A stretch of 64,000 bases of DNA from Bacteroidota bacterium (GCA_041658205.1 JBBAAO010000001.1:806001-870000), one strand, 5' to 3'. Positions 25,327-34,635 are shown, counted from the first letter of the stretch. Notes: generated by a model not told the origin, from the letters alone. Numbers and translations: made by a program.

Positions 25327-25705
25327 TACCACTCTTCAAACTATCCATTGCAACAGAAACATCCTGAATAAAAAGTTTCCACACCTGTTCGTCTTTTGAC
25401 ATCTCTTCGATCTGTTTTTTAAAGATCTCCTGCTCTACACCTTTCTTCACAAAGAAATCTTTGACAATAATTTGGTACGATGAGTCGGTCTGTTTTTTGA
25501 CCATCTTTTCTTTTTCAAAAAGAAGAGTAAGTTCAGCATAAGTGTTGACAAACTCTTTTTTATAGTTCCGTGTCGGTTCCGAAACGCAGCCAGAGGCTGA
25601 AATTCCAAATAACAAAATCCAAATTCCAACAGACCGAGGAAATCCTAATACTAACATCTGATGTCTGGGATCTGATATCTGCATTCTCCTAATGAAATCT
25701 CTCAT
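25322..25705 (-). CDS. Small lipoprotein (DUF4296-like) with repeat-derived leader
   Basis: A protein of up to 127 residues with a lipoprotein signal ending at the lipobox SASGC. The mature part is about 85 residues, helical and charged (FVNTYAELTLLFEKEKMVKK, then VWKLFIQDVSVAMDSLK), with the size and layout of DUF4296-type lipoproteins; I am unsure of that family. Starts are possible at 25705 (weak AAGAGA upstream), 25684 or 25657. The DNA that encodes the leader (25609-25680) consists of two repeat-like pieces, one around ATCTGATATCTG and one around AATTTGGATTTTG on the coding strand. Its role is unknown. Confidence 0.62.
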   Translation of the reverse strand: MRDFIRRMQISDPRHQMLVLGFPRSVGIWILLFGISASGCVSEPTRNYKKEFVNTYAELTLLFEKEKMVKKQTDSSYQIIVKDFFVKKGVEQEIFKKQIEEMSKDEQVWKLFIQDVSVAMDSLKSGK

Positions 25706-25719
25706 CTGAATCTCTTTTC

Positions 25720-25748
25720 TTGATTATGTAGCTCATTCTTTCTATATT
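25720..25748 (+). promoter_or_regulatory. Candidate promoter of efp
   Basis: TTGATT (25720-25725) and TATATT (25743-25748) are separated by 17 bases, a near-consensus housekeeping promoter, 61 bases ahead of the efp start. Genomes of this group often use other promoter consensus sequences, so this is tentative. Confidence 0.4.
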
Positions 25749-25809
25749 TATAGACTTTTGTATCAAAATCATTCAAATTTAGCAAAAAGAAAAGGATTTT
25801 CCTAGATTT

Positions 25810-26373
25810 ATGGCCACTACAGCAGACCTCAAAAATGGTATTTTCATTCGCTTTAATAATGAATTGCACATTGTAGAAGAACACCAGCACCGCACACCGG
25901 GCAATTTACGTGCATTTTATCAAGTGAAAATGCGAAATATGCGTCATGGCCGTGTTGTTGAAAACCGATTCCGTTCCGGCGAAGAAATTGAAGTTGTTCG
26001 TGTTGAACGAAAAAAATATTCTTATCTTTACCACGACGGTCAAAGTTTCAATTTCATGGATCAGGAGACCTTTGAACAAATTCCTGTGCAAGAGACCCTG
26101 CTCGGGGATGGTGCAAAGTATTTGAAAGAAGGGGAAATCGTCGAAATTATGTTTGACGGAATCCAGCCGGTTGCAGCAGAACTTCCATTCAATGTGAATT
26201 TGAAAGTCACTGAAACAGGACCTGGAGTAAAGGGAGATACGGCAACCGGGGCGACAAAACCTGCGAAAGTAGAATCTGGTGCAATGGTGAATGTTCCTCT
26301 GTTTATTAATGAGGGGGATGTGATCAGGGTGGATGTACGCACCGGGCAATATCTTGAAAGAGTGAAGCAGTAA
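25810..26373 (+). CDS. efp: Elongation factor P
   Basis: A 187-residue translation factor that relieves ribosome stalling at proline runs. The KOW-like N-terminal domain shows DLKNGIFIRFNNELHIVEEHQH and the loop EEHQHRTPGNLRAFYQVKMRN; the position usually modified is close to the HRTPGN tip, where arginine replaces the lysine seen in E. coli. The middle OB domain (QVPVQETLLGDGAKYLKEG) and the C-terminal EGDVIRVDVRTGQYLERV are intact. It is followed by accB after 36 bases, a common gene order. Confidence 0.95.
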   Translation: MATTADLKNGIFIRFNNELHIVEEHQHRTPGNLRAFYQVKMRNMRHGRVVENRFRSGEEIEVVRVERKKYSYLYHDGQSFNFMDQETFEQIPVQETLLGDGAKYLKEGEIVEIMFDGIQPVAAELPFNVNLKVTETGPGVKGDTATGATKPAKVESGAMVNVPLFINEGDVIRVDVRTGQYLERVKQ

Positions 26374-26409
26374 AATTCTCACCATTCATCCATTATTCTT
26401 GGAGATTCA

Positions 26410-26877
26410 ATGGACTTAAAATATGTAAAGCAGTTATTGGAGATGGTTGAAAAAAGTGCTGTAAACGAAGTTGAGCTGGAAGAGAAGGGTCATAAGATCC
26501 GCATCACAAAATCCGCACCACAGAATGTTATTTCTGCACCAGCGTACCAAATGGCTATGCCACCTGCACCAATGCCTGCATCTGCACCGGCTCCGTCTCA
26601 GGAAGCAGTAAAGCCTACTCCAGCTTCCGATGGGAAAAAATATCACGAAGTAAAATCGCCGATTGTCGGAACATTTTATCGCTCTCCTTCACCGGATGCC
26701 GCACCATATGTTGAAGTTGGTTCCAAAGTGAAACAAGGGGGAGTGTTATGCATTGTGGAAGCAATGAAACTAATGAACGAAATCGAAAGCGATATCACCG
26801 GAACAATCGTAAAAATTAATATTGACAACGGGAAACCGGTTGAATACGGACAGGTTCTCTTTTTAGTCGAACCGTAA
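26410..26877 (+). CDS. accB: Biotin carboxyl carrier protein of acetyl-CoA carboxylase
   Basis: A 155-residue carrier for the carboxybiotin group in fatty-acid synthesis. The N-terminal helix (MDLKYVKQLLEMVEKSAVNEVELEEKG, residues 1-27, broken here for length as KQLLEMVEKSAVNEVELEE) is followed by an Ala/Pro-rich linker (residues 45-75). The biotinyl domain carries the biotin lysine in CIVEAMKLMNEIES. A good ribosome binding site (TTGGAG) precedes the ATG. It is the partner of AccC encoded next. Confidence 0.95.
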   Translation: MDLKYVKQLLEMVEKSAVNEVELEEKGHKIRITKSAPQNVISAPAYQMAMPPAPMPASAPAPSQEAVKPTPASDGKKYHEVKSPIVGTFYRSPSPDAAPYVEVGSKVKQGGVLCIVEAMKLMNEIESDITGTIVKINIDNGKPVEYGQVLFLVEP

Positions 26878-26963
26878 ATTGTTAACTCCACAGATGAGAG
26901 CATCATGACCGATAGTATGATCACTTCCCTCGTGTGTGGATTTTTTTATTTTGGAGTAATTGC

Positions 26964-28304
26964 GTGATCAAAAAAATACTCATAGCAAACCGCGGTGAAA
27001 TTGCTTTACGAATTATTCGCGCATGCAAAGAGATGGGAATAAAAACCGTTGCTGTTTATTCTGAACCGGATAAGTATTCCCTCCACGTTCGTTTTGCCGA
27101 TGAAGCAATCTGTATCGGCCCCGCCCCAAGTAGAGAAAGTTATCTCAAGATTCCTCGTATTATGGCTGCCGCTGAAGTAACGGGCGCTGATGCTATTCAT
27201 CCCGGTTATGGATTTCTGGCAGAGAACGCAAATTTTGCGGAAATCTGCATTTCTTCCGGCATTACATTTATCGGACCGACGCCGGAGATGATCAATGCGA
27301 TGGGAGATAAAGCATTTGCAAAAGACACCATGCGGAAGGCAAACGTTCCGGTAGTTCCCGGGAGCGATGGAATTATCAAAGATGCAACTGAAGCAAAGAA
27401 ACTAGCGAAAGAAATCGGTCTCCCGGTTATCATTAAAGCAACTGCTGGCGGAGGGGGTCGTGGAATGCGAATTGTCCGCGATCTTGATGAAGTGGAAAAA
27501 TCATTCAATACTGCAAGTGCGGAAGCAGAATCGGCGTTTGGCAACGGCGGATGTTATATTGAGAAGTATTTGGAAGAACCGCGGCATATCGAGATTCAAT
27601 TGCTTGGAGATAAGTTCGGAAATGTGATCCACTTAGGAGAGCGTGATTGTTCTGTGCAGCGCCGCCATCAAAAATTGATTGAAGAATCCCCCTCGCCGGC
27701 TGTGGATGAAGAGTTACGTGAAAAAATGGGAAGCGCAGCAGTTCGGGGAGCAAAGAGTGTAAAGTATCTTGGTGCCGGGACGATTGAATTTCTTCTCGAT
27801 AAAAACAAAAATTTCTACTTTATGGAAATGAATACTCGTATCCAGGTTGAACACTGTGTAACGGAAATGGTTACGGGAATTGATCTTGTAAAAGAGCAGA
27901 TTAATGTTGCCAACGGGAAAAAACTTTCCATCAAAAAAGTAAAATTAAACGGTCATGCTATTGAATGCCGTCTGAATGCTGAAGACCCCAATCATGATTT
28001 TCGTCCATCCCCCGGAAAAATTACGAGTTTGCATTTTCCCGGCGGTAACGGCATTCGGATCGATTCTCATGTCTATACAGACTATCAAATCCCACCGTAT
28101 TATGATTCCATGATCGGAAAGTTGATTGTCCATGGCAATACACGGGAAGAAGCAATCGACAAGATCTCTATGGCGTTGGATGAAACAATAATCGAGGGAA
28201 TCAGCACGACAATTCCGTTCCATAAAAAAGTGATGAAGAGTGAAAAATTCCGCAGCGGAATTTTTGATACAAAATTTATTGAAACGTTCGACTTCAAAGA
28301 ATAG
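26964..28304 (+). CDS. accC: Biotin carboxylase subunit of acetyl-CoA carboxylase
   Basis: A 446-residue ATP-grasp enzyme that carboxylates biotin on AccB. Motifs: KKILIANRGEIALRIIRACK, ADAIHPGYGFLAENANFA, the glycine-rich ATP loop KATAGGGGRGMRIV, EKYLEEPRHIEIQLLGDK, ERDCSVQRRHQKLIEESPSP and EMNTRIQVEHCVTEMVTG. The start is a GTG at 26964 with TTGGAG upstream; an in-frame extension to 26934 would add ten hydrophobic residues and is unlikely. The carboxyltransferase subunits are not in the window. Confidence 0.96.
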   Translation: MIKKILIANRGEIALRIIRACKEMGIKTVAVYSEPDKYSLHVRFADEAICIGPAPSRESYLKIPRIMAAAEVTGADAIHPGYGFLAENANFAEICISSGITFIGPTPEMINAMGDKAFAKDTMRKANVPVVPGSDGIIKDATEAKKLAKEIGLPVIIKATAGGGGRGMRIVRDLDEVEKSFNTASAEAESAFGNGGCYIEKYLEEPRHIEIQLLGDKFGNVIHLGERDCSVQRRHQKLIEESPSPAVDEELREKMGSAAVRGAKSVKYLGAGTIEFLLDKNKNFYFMEMNTRIQVEHCVTEMVTGIDLVKEQINVANGKKLSIKKVKLNGHAIECRLNAEDPNHDFRPSPGKITSLHFPGGNGIRIDSHVYTDYQIPPYYDSMIGKLIVHGNTREEAIDKISMALDETIIEGISTTIPFHKKVMKSEKFRSGIFDTKFIETFDFKE

Positions 28305-28386
28305 CATGAACAAGATTCAGGGTGCAATTCGTGAATCCTGAACCGTGAATCAAACAATATTTTTCAACTTTAACCGTGAGCACACT

Positions 28387-28767
28387 ATGAACTTTCCCGA
28401 AACACTCAAATACACAAAAGATCATGAATGGATCCGCATTGAAGGAAACATTGGAACGATAGGCATCACGGAATACGCACAGGGAGAACTTGGCGATATC
28501 GTGTTCGTCGAACTTCCTTCTATTGGAAAAAAAGTGGAAGCCGGACAATCGTTCGGTACCGTAGAAGCGGTGAAAGCCGTCTCAGATCTTTATTCACCGG
28601 TCACCGGTGAAGTGAAAGAAGTAAACAAAGAGATTCAGGATTCACCTGAACTTGTTAATAAAGAACCGTACGAACGCGGTTGGATGATTAAAGTAACGCT
28701 CGCCAATGCCGATGAAGTGAAAAATCTTCTGGACGTTGAAGCATACAAAAAACTGATCGCGAAATAA
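28387..28767 (+). CDS. gcvH: Glycine cleavage system H protein
   Basis: A 126-residue lipoyl carrier protein. It shows KYTKDHEWIRIEGN, GITEYAQGELGDIVFVELP and the lipoylation site FGTVEAVKAVSDLYSPVTG with its lysine, and ends with ERGWMIKVTLAN. It carries the aminomethyl group between the P and T proteins of the glycine cleavage system; neither partner is in the window. The ATG at 28387 is preferred to an upstream in-frame start at 28345. It stands between accC and the aldolase gene. Confidence 0.95.
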   Translation: MNFPETLKYTKDHEWIRIEGNIGTIGITEYAQGELGDIVFVELPSIGKKVEAGQSFGTVEAVKAVSDLYSPVTGEVKEVNKEIQDSPELVNKEPYERGWMIKVTLANADEVKNLLDVEAYKKLIAK

Positions 28768-28779
28768 GGAGCACTCATT

Positions 28780-29847
28780 ATGTCAGTCAATATTGTTGAA
28801 CTACTCGGAGCAGATGCAAAGAATCTGCTTGACCATAAATGTAATACGATTCCAAAAGAATCAATCCATCTTCCGTCACCATCGTTTGTTGATGATATTT
28901 TTATTCAGACAGATCGACCGACGCCAGTATTAAAGAGCATCCAGCAATTATTTGGAACTGGACGCCTTGCAAACACCGGTTATGTTTCCATCCTACCTGT
29001 TGATCAGGGAATTGAACATAGCGGCGGCGCGTCCTTCGCAAAGAATCCGATGTATTTCGATGGCGAGAACATTGTGAAACTGGCGATAGAAGGGGGATGC
29101 AACGGTGTTGCATCAACGTTAGGTGTTCTCGGATCAGTAGCTCGAAAGTATGCACACAAAATTCCATTCATTCTCAAATTCAACCATAATGAATTCATGT
29201 CGTATCCCAATACGTATGATGAATCGTTATTTGCAAGCATCAAACAGGCGTGGGATATGGGATGTGTCGCAGTCGGTGCAACAGTCTATTTTGGTTCACC
29301 CGAATCGCGACGACAGATATGGGAAGTAAGTCAAATGTTCCAGCAGGCGCATGAACTCGGAATGGGAACAATCCTCTGGTGCTACACGCGTAACAACGCG
29401 TTCAAAACAAAAGAAAAAGACTATCACGTTTCGGCTGATTTAACCGGACAAGCGAATCATCTTGGCGTAACGATTGAAGCAGACATTATTAAACAAAAAC
29501 TGCCGGAAAATAACGGCGGATATAATGCGCTGAACATGAGCGGCTCAAGCTACGGTAAGATCGACAAACTTGTGTACGAAAAATTGTCAAGCGATCATCC
29601 AATCGATCTGACACGGTATCAAGTAGCAAATTGTTATATGGGACGTGCAGGTTTGATCAACTCCGGCGGTGCTTCAGGATCGAATGATCTTGCCGATGCA
29701 GTAAAAACGGCAGTGATCAACAAACGCGCAGGCGGAATGGGATTAATTTCCGGTCGTAAAGCATTTCAAAAACCGATGAAGGATGGCGTTACTCTCCTGA
29801 ATGCCATCCAGGATGTCTATCTCTCAAAAGAAGTAACAATCGCATAA
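28780..29847 (+). CDS. fbaB: Class I fructose-bisphosphate aldolase (FbaB/DhnA type)
   Basis: A 355-residue aldolase of the FbaB/DhnA branch, acting in glycolysis and gluconeogenesis. Recognisable stretches are GYVSILPVDQGIEHSGGASF, NGVASTLGVLG, IPFILKFNHNEFMSYP, GCVAVGATVYFGS, and ISGRKAFQKPMKDGV near the C terminus. The length is that of the E. coli FbaB class. A good ribosome binding site (AAGGAG) precedes the ATG, 13 bases after gcvH. A terminator follows at 29922-29964. Confidence 0.92.
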   Translation: MSVNIVELLGADAKNLLDHKCNTIPKESIHLPSPSFVDDIFIQTDRPTPVLKSIQQLFGTGRLANTGYVSILPVDQGIEHSGGASFAKNPMYFDGENIVKLAIEGGCNGVASTLGVLGSVARKYAHKIPFILKFNHNEFMSYPNTYDESLFASIKQAWDMGCVAVGATVYFGSPESRRQIWEVSQMFQQAHELGMGTILWCYTRNNAFKTKEKDYHVSADLTGQANHLGVTIEADIIKQKLPENNGGYNALNMSGSSYGKIDKLVYEKLSSDHPIDLTRYQVANCYMGRAGLINSGGASGSNDLADAVKTAVINKRAGGMGLISGRKAFQKPMKDGVTLLNAIQDVYLSKEVTIA

Positions 29848-29921
29848 ATTCTCCGGCAGGTTATCGTTCGCAATAATCTGCTGAATATTACTATCGATTA
29901 ATTGGTAAACAATAACATTTC

Positions 29922-29964
29922 AAAGCGTCATCGGTTGCAGTTTGCAGCGTGACGCTTTTTTTTT
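29922..29964 (+). terminator. Rho-independent terminator after fbaB
   Basis: The stem aaagcgtca (29922-29930) and tgacgcttt (29950-29958) is followed by a run of nine T. It ends the accC-gcvH-fbaB side of the region. Confidence 0.8.
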
Positions 29965-29994
29965 GTTCATACCGAAGTTATATATTGACACAGC

Positions 29995-30648
29995 ATGAAA
30001 AAATATACGTGCATTATTTTTGATATGGACGGAACGTTGACTCAAACGAATCAATTGATTTATGATTCATTTAATCATGTTGCGGAAAAATATATTCAAA
30101 AAAGTTTGACGAACAGCGAAATCCACAATCTCTTTGGTCCGCCGGAAAAAGAGGCGGTGGAGAATATGATTGGTTCAACGCATATTGAGGCTGCAATGGT
30201 AGACTACTATCGATTCTATCGTGAGCAACATAATACGCTTGCTTCAATTTATCCCGGTACGATCGATGTCCTAACCTATTTGAAATTAAAAGGAGTTTTG
30301 GTTGGATTATTTACGGGAAAAGGGAGAACCACAACAGACATAACGCTCGAACAATTCGGAATTACTTCGTACTTTGATATGACGGTGACCGGAGATGATG
30401 TTGACGAATTCAAACCCTCTGGCGATGGTATTAAAAAAATATTGCTGCAATATTCACTCGACCCGAGCACGGTATTAATGGTCGGCGATGCAGTGGCGGA
30501 TTTCAAAGCTTCCCGTGAAACAGGTGTTGACATTGCATCTGTGGTGTGGGACTCATATGGAAAAGATGAAGTGATGAAGTTATCTCCAGATTTTCTCTTT
30601 TTTAGTGTATCAGAATTTTTTAATTGGTTACAACAACTGTATCAATAG
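29995..30648 (+). CDS. HAD family hydrolase, phosphoglycolate-phosphatase-like
   Basis: A 217-residue cytoplasmic phosphatase of the HAD superfamily with a helical cap domain. Motif I is FDMDGTLTQTN (nucleophile and acid/base aspartates), motif II is LVGLFTGKGRTTTD, motif III is the lysine in DEFKPSGDG, and motif IV is MVGDAVADFKAS. The pattern matches Gph/PgmB-type enzymes. The substrate cannot be decided from sequence. It stands ahead of the T9SS plug protein gene, with the stop 29 bases before its start. Confidence 0.85.
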   Translation: MKKYTCIIFDMDGTLTQTNQLIYDSFNHVAEKYIQKSLTNSEIHNLFGPPEKEAVENMIGSTHIEAAMVDYYRFYREQHNTLASIYPGTIDVLTYLKLKGVLVGLFTGKGRTTTDITLEQFGITSYFDMTVTGDDVDEFKPSGDGIKKILLQYSLDPSTVLMVGDAVADFKASRETGVDIASVVWDSYGKDEVMKLSPDFLFFSVSEFFNWLQQLYQ

Positions 30649-30677
30649 AAGTAAATCACGCATTTGCGGGAATATCT

Positions 30678-31997
30678 ATGAAAAATATCATCGTGTTTCT
30701 TTTTTTTACTGCGCAGTTGTTTGCACAGGTTGAAATTTTTGGTCTACGTACGTATGCCAATGATGATGAATATCGTCCTCCAATTATTACCAAAAGCGAA
30801 CAAGTGACCATTGAGTTCGATGTTACCACTTCGCTGCCGCCCAATCTGCATATTATTTTCAAGCATGCATCGAAGGATTGGAAGATAGATGAAAATTTAT
30901 TCGTCAATTATGAGCCAAAAACCCGTTCTGAGACATTGTTTTTCACTGCGGCGTCAAATGGTGTTTATCACTATACATATCGATACAAGAATTCTTTCCC
31001 GAACGATAAAAATTTTGTTGAATTCGTCTATTCAGGGAACTACATATTTTCCATTGTAAACCGAGACGCCAACGATCAAGTGCTTGCTGAAGGAAAATTC
31101 ATCGTGGCTGAGCCACGATATCCCGTAACGATGAAGATTGAAAATAGATACCATCCTGATTTTTCTTCTCCCATGAATCAAATGAGTTTCATTTCCGTCT
31201 CGGTCTCATTGCCATCGGAGTATGCGGCAGCGGATGAAAACAGCATTTACCATCCCAATGCAACGGTGGTGGATATTATCAAAAACTGGAATATCGATCG
31301 ACCTTCACGCATTGATGTTGATGCTAAAAATTCTGAAACGTTTGTTGAAGATTTCTTAAAGCCGGAAAAGACATTTTGGAAACGGGATGTTTCGGTAGGA
31401 AATGAATATCGCCGGCTGGATCTTTCTTCCACTTCTCTCTATCCCAACAACGCACTTGCGGTTTTACGTGATCAGCCGGATGTTTCTCGTTTTCAATGGA
31501 ACTCAAAACCTGATGCAAACGGAGCATCAAAATTAAAAGCGTTTACGGGATCGAACGCTGATTATTTGGAAGTGGAAATGCGTCTTCGTTTAGCAAAGGT
31601 TCCGAATCAAAAAATATTTATTGTGGGTGGATTTACAGAGTGGAAAGTATTGCCTGAGTATGAATTAAAAAGTGATTCAATCACAGGACTTTTCAAGATC
31701 CGTCATTGGGTCCGCAGAGGTGTTTATGATTATCAATATGTTCTTGGTGATGTGGATGGAAATGGCAATGTTATTAATCAAGATTGGATTGCACTGGAAG
31801 GAAATGATTGGAGAACGATTAATCGCTATACAGCATTAGTCTATTATCACGATCAACGGTTCGGCGGATTTGACCGTGTGATCGGTTTGGTACGGGGACG
31901 AAACCCCGGAACGACCGAAAACAATATAAAAACGATCGTAACCTATCCGCCGATTACAAATCTGAAAAAAAATTTCAATAAAATTGATCGCAGGTAG
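30678..31997 (+). CDS. Type IX secretion system plug protein (DUF5103)
   Basis: A 439-residue exported protein of the DUF5103 family, now linked to the plug of the T9SS outer-membrane translocon SprA. A signal peptide (MKNIIVFLFFTAQLFAQ) leads into FGLRTYANDDEYRPPII, a hallmark of the family, followed by beta-rich sequence with FVEFVYSGNYIFSIVNRD and YPVTMKIENRYHPDFSSP. A C-terminal E-set/AMPK-like segment reads IFIVGGFTEWKVLPEYEL, then RHWVRRGVYDYQYVLGDVDG. The ATG at 30678 starts the signal peptide. Together with porQ and the cargo genes it supports an active T9SS. Confidence 0.82.
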   Translation: MKNIIVFLFFTAQLFAQVEIFGLRTYANDDEYRPPIITKSEQVTIEFDVTTSLPPNLHIIFKHASKDWKIDENLFVNYEPKTRSETLFFTAASNGVYHYTYRYKNSFPNDKNFVEFVYSGNYIFSIVNRDANDQVLAEGKFIVAEPRYPVTMKIENRYHPDFSSPMNQMSFISVSVSLPSEYAAADENSIYHPNATVVDIIKNWNIDRPSRIDVDAKNSETFVEDFLKPEKTFWKRDVSVGNEYRRLDLSSTSLYPNNALAVLRDQPDVSRFQWNSKPDANGASKLKAFTGSNADYLEVEMRLRLAKVPNQKIFIVGGFTEWKVLPEYELKSDSITGLFKIRHWVRRGVYDYQYVLGDVDGNGNVINQDWIALEGNDWRTINRYTALVYYHDQRFGGFDRVIGLVRGRNPGTTENNIKTIVTYPPITNLKKNFNKIDRR

Positions 31998-32001
31998 TAT
32001 T

Positions 32002-33000
32002 ATGAATAATAAACGATTGCGAATCGGTGTTGTGGGAGTCGGTCATCTTGGTTCACTTCATTCAAAGATGTATGCAGAGATTGATACAGCAAATTTTGTC
32101 GGCGTGTATGATATGAATGAAGAGAAACGAAATGAAATAGCATCAAAATATAAGGTGAAATCATTTACGGCGATGGATGAATTGTTGAACAACGTCGATG
32201 CGCTGAGTATTTCAACGGTTACCACTACCCATTTTGAAGTAGCAAAATATGCGTTGACGGCAGGAAAACATGTCTTGATCGAAAAACCGATCACTTCAAC
32301 ATTAGCTGAGGCCGATGAATTAATTGCACTGGCAAAACAAAAAAGTGTGTTGATTCAGGTTGGACATATTGAACGGTTTAATCCAGCAATCATTTCGCTT
32401 GAGTCATATCAATTACGACCGATGTTTATTGAATCGCATCGTCTTGCACAATTCAATCCACGCGGTACTGATGTTGCTGTTGTACTCGATCTAATGATCC
32501 ACGATATTGATATTATTCTCAGTCTTGTGAATTCTCCTGTCAAACAAATCGATGCAAATGGTGTTGCCGTGGTTTCTGATACGCCAGACATTGCAAATGC
32601 GCGACTGCAGTTTGAAAATGGCTGTGTTGTAAATGTTACTTCAAGCCGCATCTCTCGGAATAAAATGCGTAAAATGCGAATGTTTCAAAGTAATGCGTAT
32701 ATCGCTATTGATTTTCAGCAAGGTAGCGCCGATGTGTTCCGCCTTGGTAATGAGGGGGAAGGAAGTATTTGGTCAACGATGCTGCTGGGCCAGATTGGCG
32801 AAGGAAAAAAGAAACGAAATATTATCTATGAGCAGCCGGAAATTAAAAAAATCAATGCGCTGAAATATGAACTTGAATCATTCATCACAGCAGTGCAAAA
32901 TAATTCAAGGCCTGTTGTTAATGGCGAGGATGGACGAATGGCGCTTGATGTTGCCCAACAGATTATGAATAAAATACAAGTGCAAAAATTTAATGTATAA
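32002..33000 (+). CDS. Gfo/Idh/MocA family oxidoreductase
   Basis: A 332-residue NAD(P)-dependent oxidoreductase. The N-terminal Rossmann fold has RIGVVGVGHLGSLHSKMYAE, and the conserved EKP follows as HVLIEKPITSTLAEAD. The C-terminal domain includes the probable active-site stretch VLDLMIHDIDIILSLV, in which the conserved histidine is seen. Enzymes of this family act on sugars, often nucleotide sugars for lipid A or surface glycans; the substrate is not evident here. The ATG at 32002 has AGGTAG upstream, four bases after the plug gene. Confidence 0.87.
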   Translation: MNNKRLRIGVVGVGHLGSLHSKMYAEIDTANFVGVYDMNEEKRNEIASKYKVKSFTAMDELLNNVDALSISTVTTTHFEVAKYALTAGKHVLIEKPITSTLAEADELIALAKQKSVLIQVGHIERFNPAIISLESYQLRPMFIESHRLAQFNPRGTDVAVVLDLMIHDIDIILSLVNSPVKQIDANGVAVVSDTPDIANARLQFENGCVVNVTSSRISRNKMRKMRMFQSNAYIAIDFQQGSADVFRLGNEGEGSIWSTMLLGQIGEGKKKRNIIYEQPEIKKINALKYELESFITAVQNNSRPVVNGEDGRMALDVAQQIMNKIQVQKFNV

Positions 33001-33055
33001 TTGTTCATCATTATAAAAACTATTTTTAAGTAAACAGATAGCTGTGTTACGATTT

Positions 33056-34480
33056 ATGAAATTGGAAATCACAAATACGTTTCTCAAAAAAATCGGCGCT
33101 GTTGCGGATGAACACTCTATAGAAGCATATGTCGTCGGCGGATATGTTCGCGACAAACTTCTCGGGAAAGAGGTGAGTGATATTGATATTGTCGTTGTCG
33201 GAAACGGGATTGAGTTTGCCGAAGCTGTTGCCGTCGCATTGAAAAAGAGAAAGATCGTAACCTATGAAAAATTCGGAACGGCAATGATGCCAACCGAAGG
33301 GGGAAAGATCGAATTTGTGGGAGCGCGGAAAGAAAGTTATCATCGAGATTCACGCAATCCTATCGTGGAAGTTGGAACGTTGGAGGAAGATCTTTCCCGC
33401 CGTGATTTTACGATGAACGCACTTGCCATCTCGCTCAATTCAGCACAGCGGGGTGAATTGATGGATCCGTTTCATGGTGAAGCTGATCTTCACGAAAAAA
33501 TTATTCGTACTCCGCTTGATCCGTTGGCGACATTTGATGATGATCCTCTTCGCATAATGCGTGCCATCCGATTTTCTTCTCAATTGGGATTCTCTATTGA
33601 AGAGACAACACGAAATGCGATTCCTCAAATGAAAGAACGACTTGCCATTATTTCACAAGAACGGATTACAGAAGAGTTTATGAAGATAATGGCAAGCCCT
33701 AAACCGTCTGTCGGTTTACGGTTGATGTTCGATACCGGCGTATTACACATTGTCTTCTCGGAAGTTGCTGAATTGTCCGGAGTCGACCAGCGTCAGGATC
33801 ATCATCACAAAGATGTCTTTCTTCACACCTGTCAGGTTGTAGATAATATCAGTGTCATGACGGGAAATATCTATTTGAGAATGGCAGCTCTCTTGCATGA
33901 CATTGCAAAACCAAAGACAAAAAAATTTATTGAAGGAATCGGTTGGACGTTCCATGGTCATGAAGAAATCGGCGCAAGAATGGTAAAGCATATCTTCCGC
34001 AAATTGAAGTTGCCATTCGAGCATATTCCATATGTCGAAAAAATTGTTCGTCTGCACCAGCGTCCAATGCAATTGGTGGATGAGACGGTTACTGATTCCG
34101 CCGTGCGGCGAATATTATTTGAAGCAGGAGAAGAGATTGACGATTTGATGACGCTTTGCAGAGCAGATATCACATCGAAAAATCCAAAATTGGTAAAGCA
34201 ATATTCCGAAAATTACGATCAGGTCTATGCAAAGATGAGGGAAGTAGAGGAGAAAGATAAACTGCGTGCATTTCAACCTCCTGTACGTGGAGATGAAATT
34301 ATGCAAATATGCGATCTCCCTGCCGGAAAACTTGTTGGCGTTCTTAAATCAAAAATTGAAGAAGCAATTTTGGAAGGCCGTATACCGAATGAACACGATC
34401 CTGCGTTGAAGTTCCTCTTAGAGATTAAGGATGATGTTGTCCGCGAATATCATTCTCAATCATCCAATCAATCCCTTTAA
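33056..34480 (+). CDS. CCA-adding-type tRNA nucleotidyltransferase with HD domain
   Basis: A 474-residue protein of the class II nucleotidyltransferase family. The catalytic head (residues 20-150) shows YVVGGYVRDKLLGKE, the metal-binding SDIDIVVVG, and DLSRRDFTMNALAIS. The neck region has DPLRIMRAIRFSSQLGF. Residues 250-370 form an HD phosphohydrolase domain (AALLHDIAKPKTK and HGHEEIG). This architecture fits CCA-adding enzymes or poly(A) polymerases of bacteria; CCA addition is more likely. The ATG at 33056 is used over a GTG at 33044. Confidence 0.87.
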   Translation: MKLEITNTFLKKIGAVADEHSIEAYVVGGYVRDKLLGKEVSDIDIVVVGNGIEFAEAVAVALKKRKIVTYEKFGTAMMPTEGGKIEFVGARKESYHRDSRNPIVEVGTLEEDLSRRDFTMNALAISLNSAQRGELMDPFHGEADLHEKIIRTPLDPLATFDDDPLRIMRAIRFSSQLGFSIEETTRNAIPQMKERLAIISQERITEEFMKIMASPKPSVGLRLMFDTGVLHIVFSEVAELSGVDQRQDHHHKDVFLHTCQVVDNISVMTGNIYLRMAALLHDIAKPKTKKFIEGIGWTFHGHEEIGARMVKHIFRKLKLPFEHIPYVEKIVRLHQRPMQLVDETVTDSAVRRILFEAGEEIDDLMTLCRADITSKNPKLVKQYSENYDQVYAKMREVEEKDKLRAFQPPVRGDEIMQICDLPAGKLVGVLKSKIEEAILEGRIPNEHDPALKFLLEIKDDVVREYHSQSSNQSL

Positions 34481-34635
34481 GGTAACTGTTTCATCATCTT
34501 TATTAATCCAAAAATTTGCAGTTAAACTTGCTTACGAAAATACCGTCCAACAACTAAGAATTTTGACTTTTGTTGTAACTTTTGGCAATAAACACCGTTA
34601 AAATCACATAGTTTTGTTAAACTTCGGAGATAGAA

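Noticed and set aside
25906..26385. Long open frame antisense to efp (159 codons)
   Set aside because: It is a shadow of efp: no ribosome binding site, a composition unlike proteins, and efp itself is certain.
34481..34635. TTGACT at about 34564 as the promoter of the export operon
   Set aside because: No convincing -10 element at 16-18 bases; spacing to the nearest candidate is 20 bases or more.
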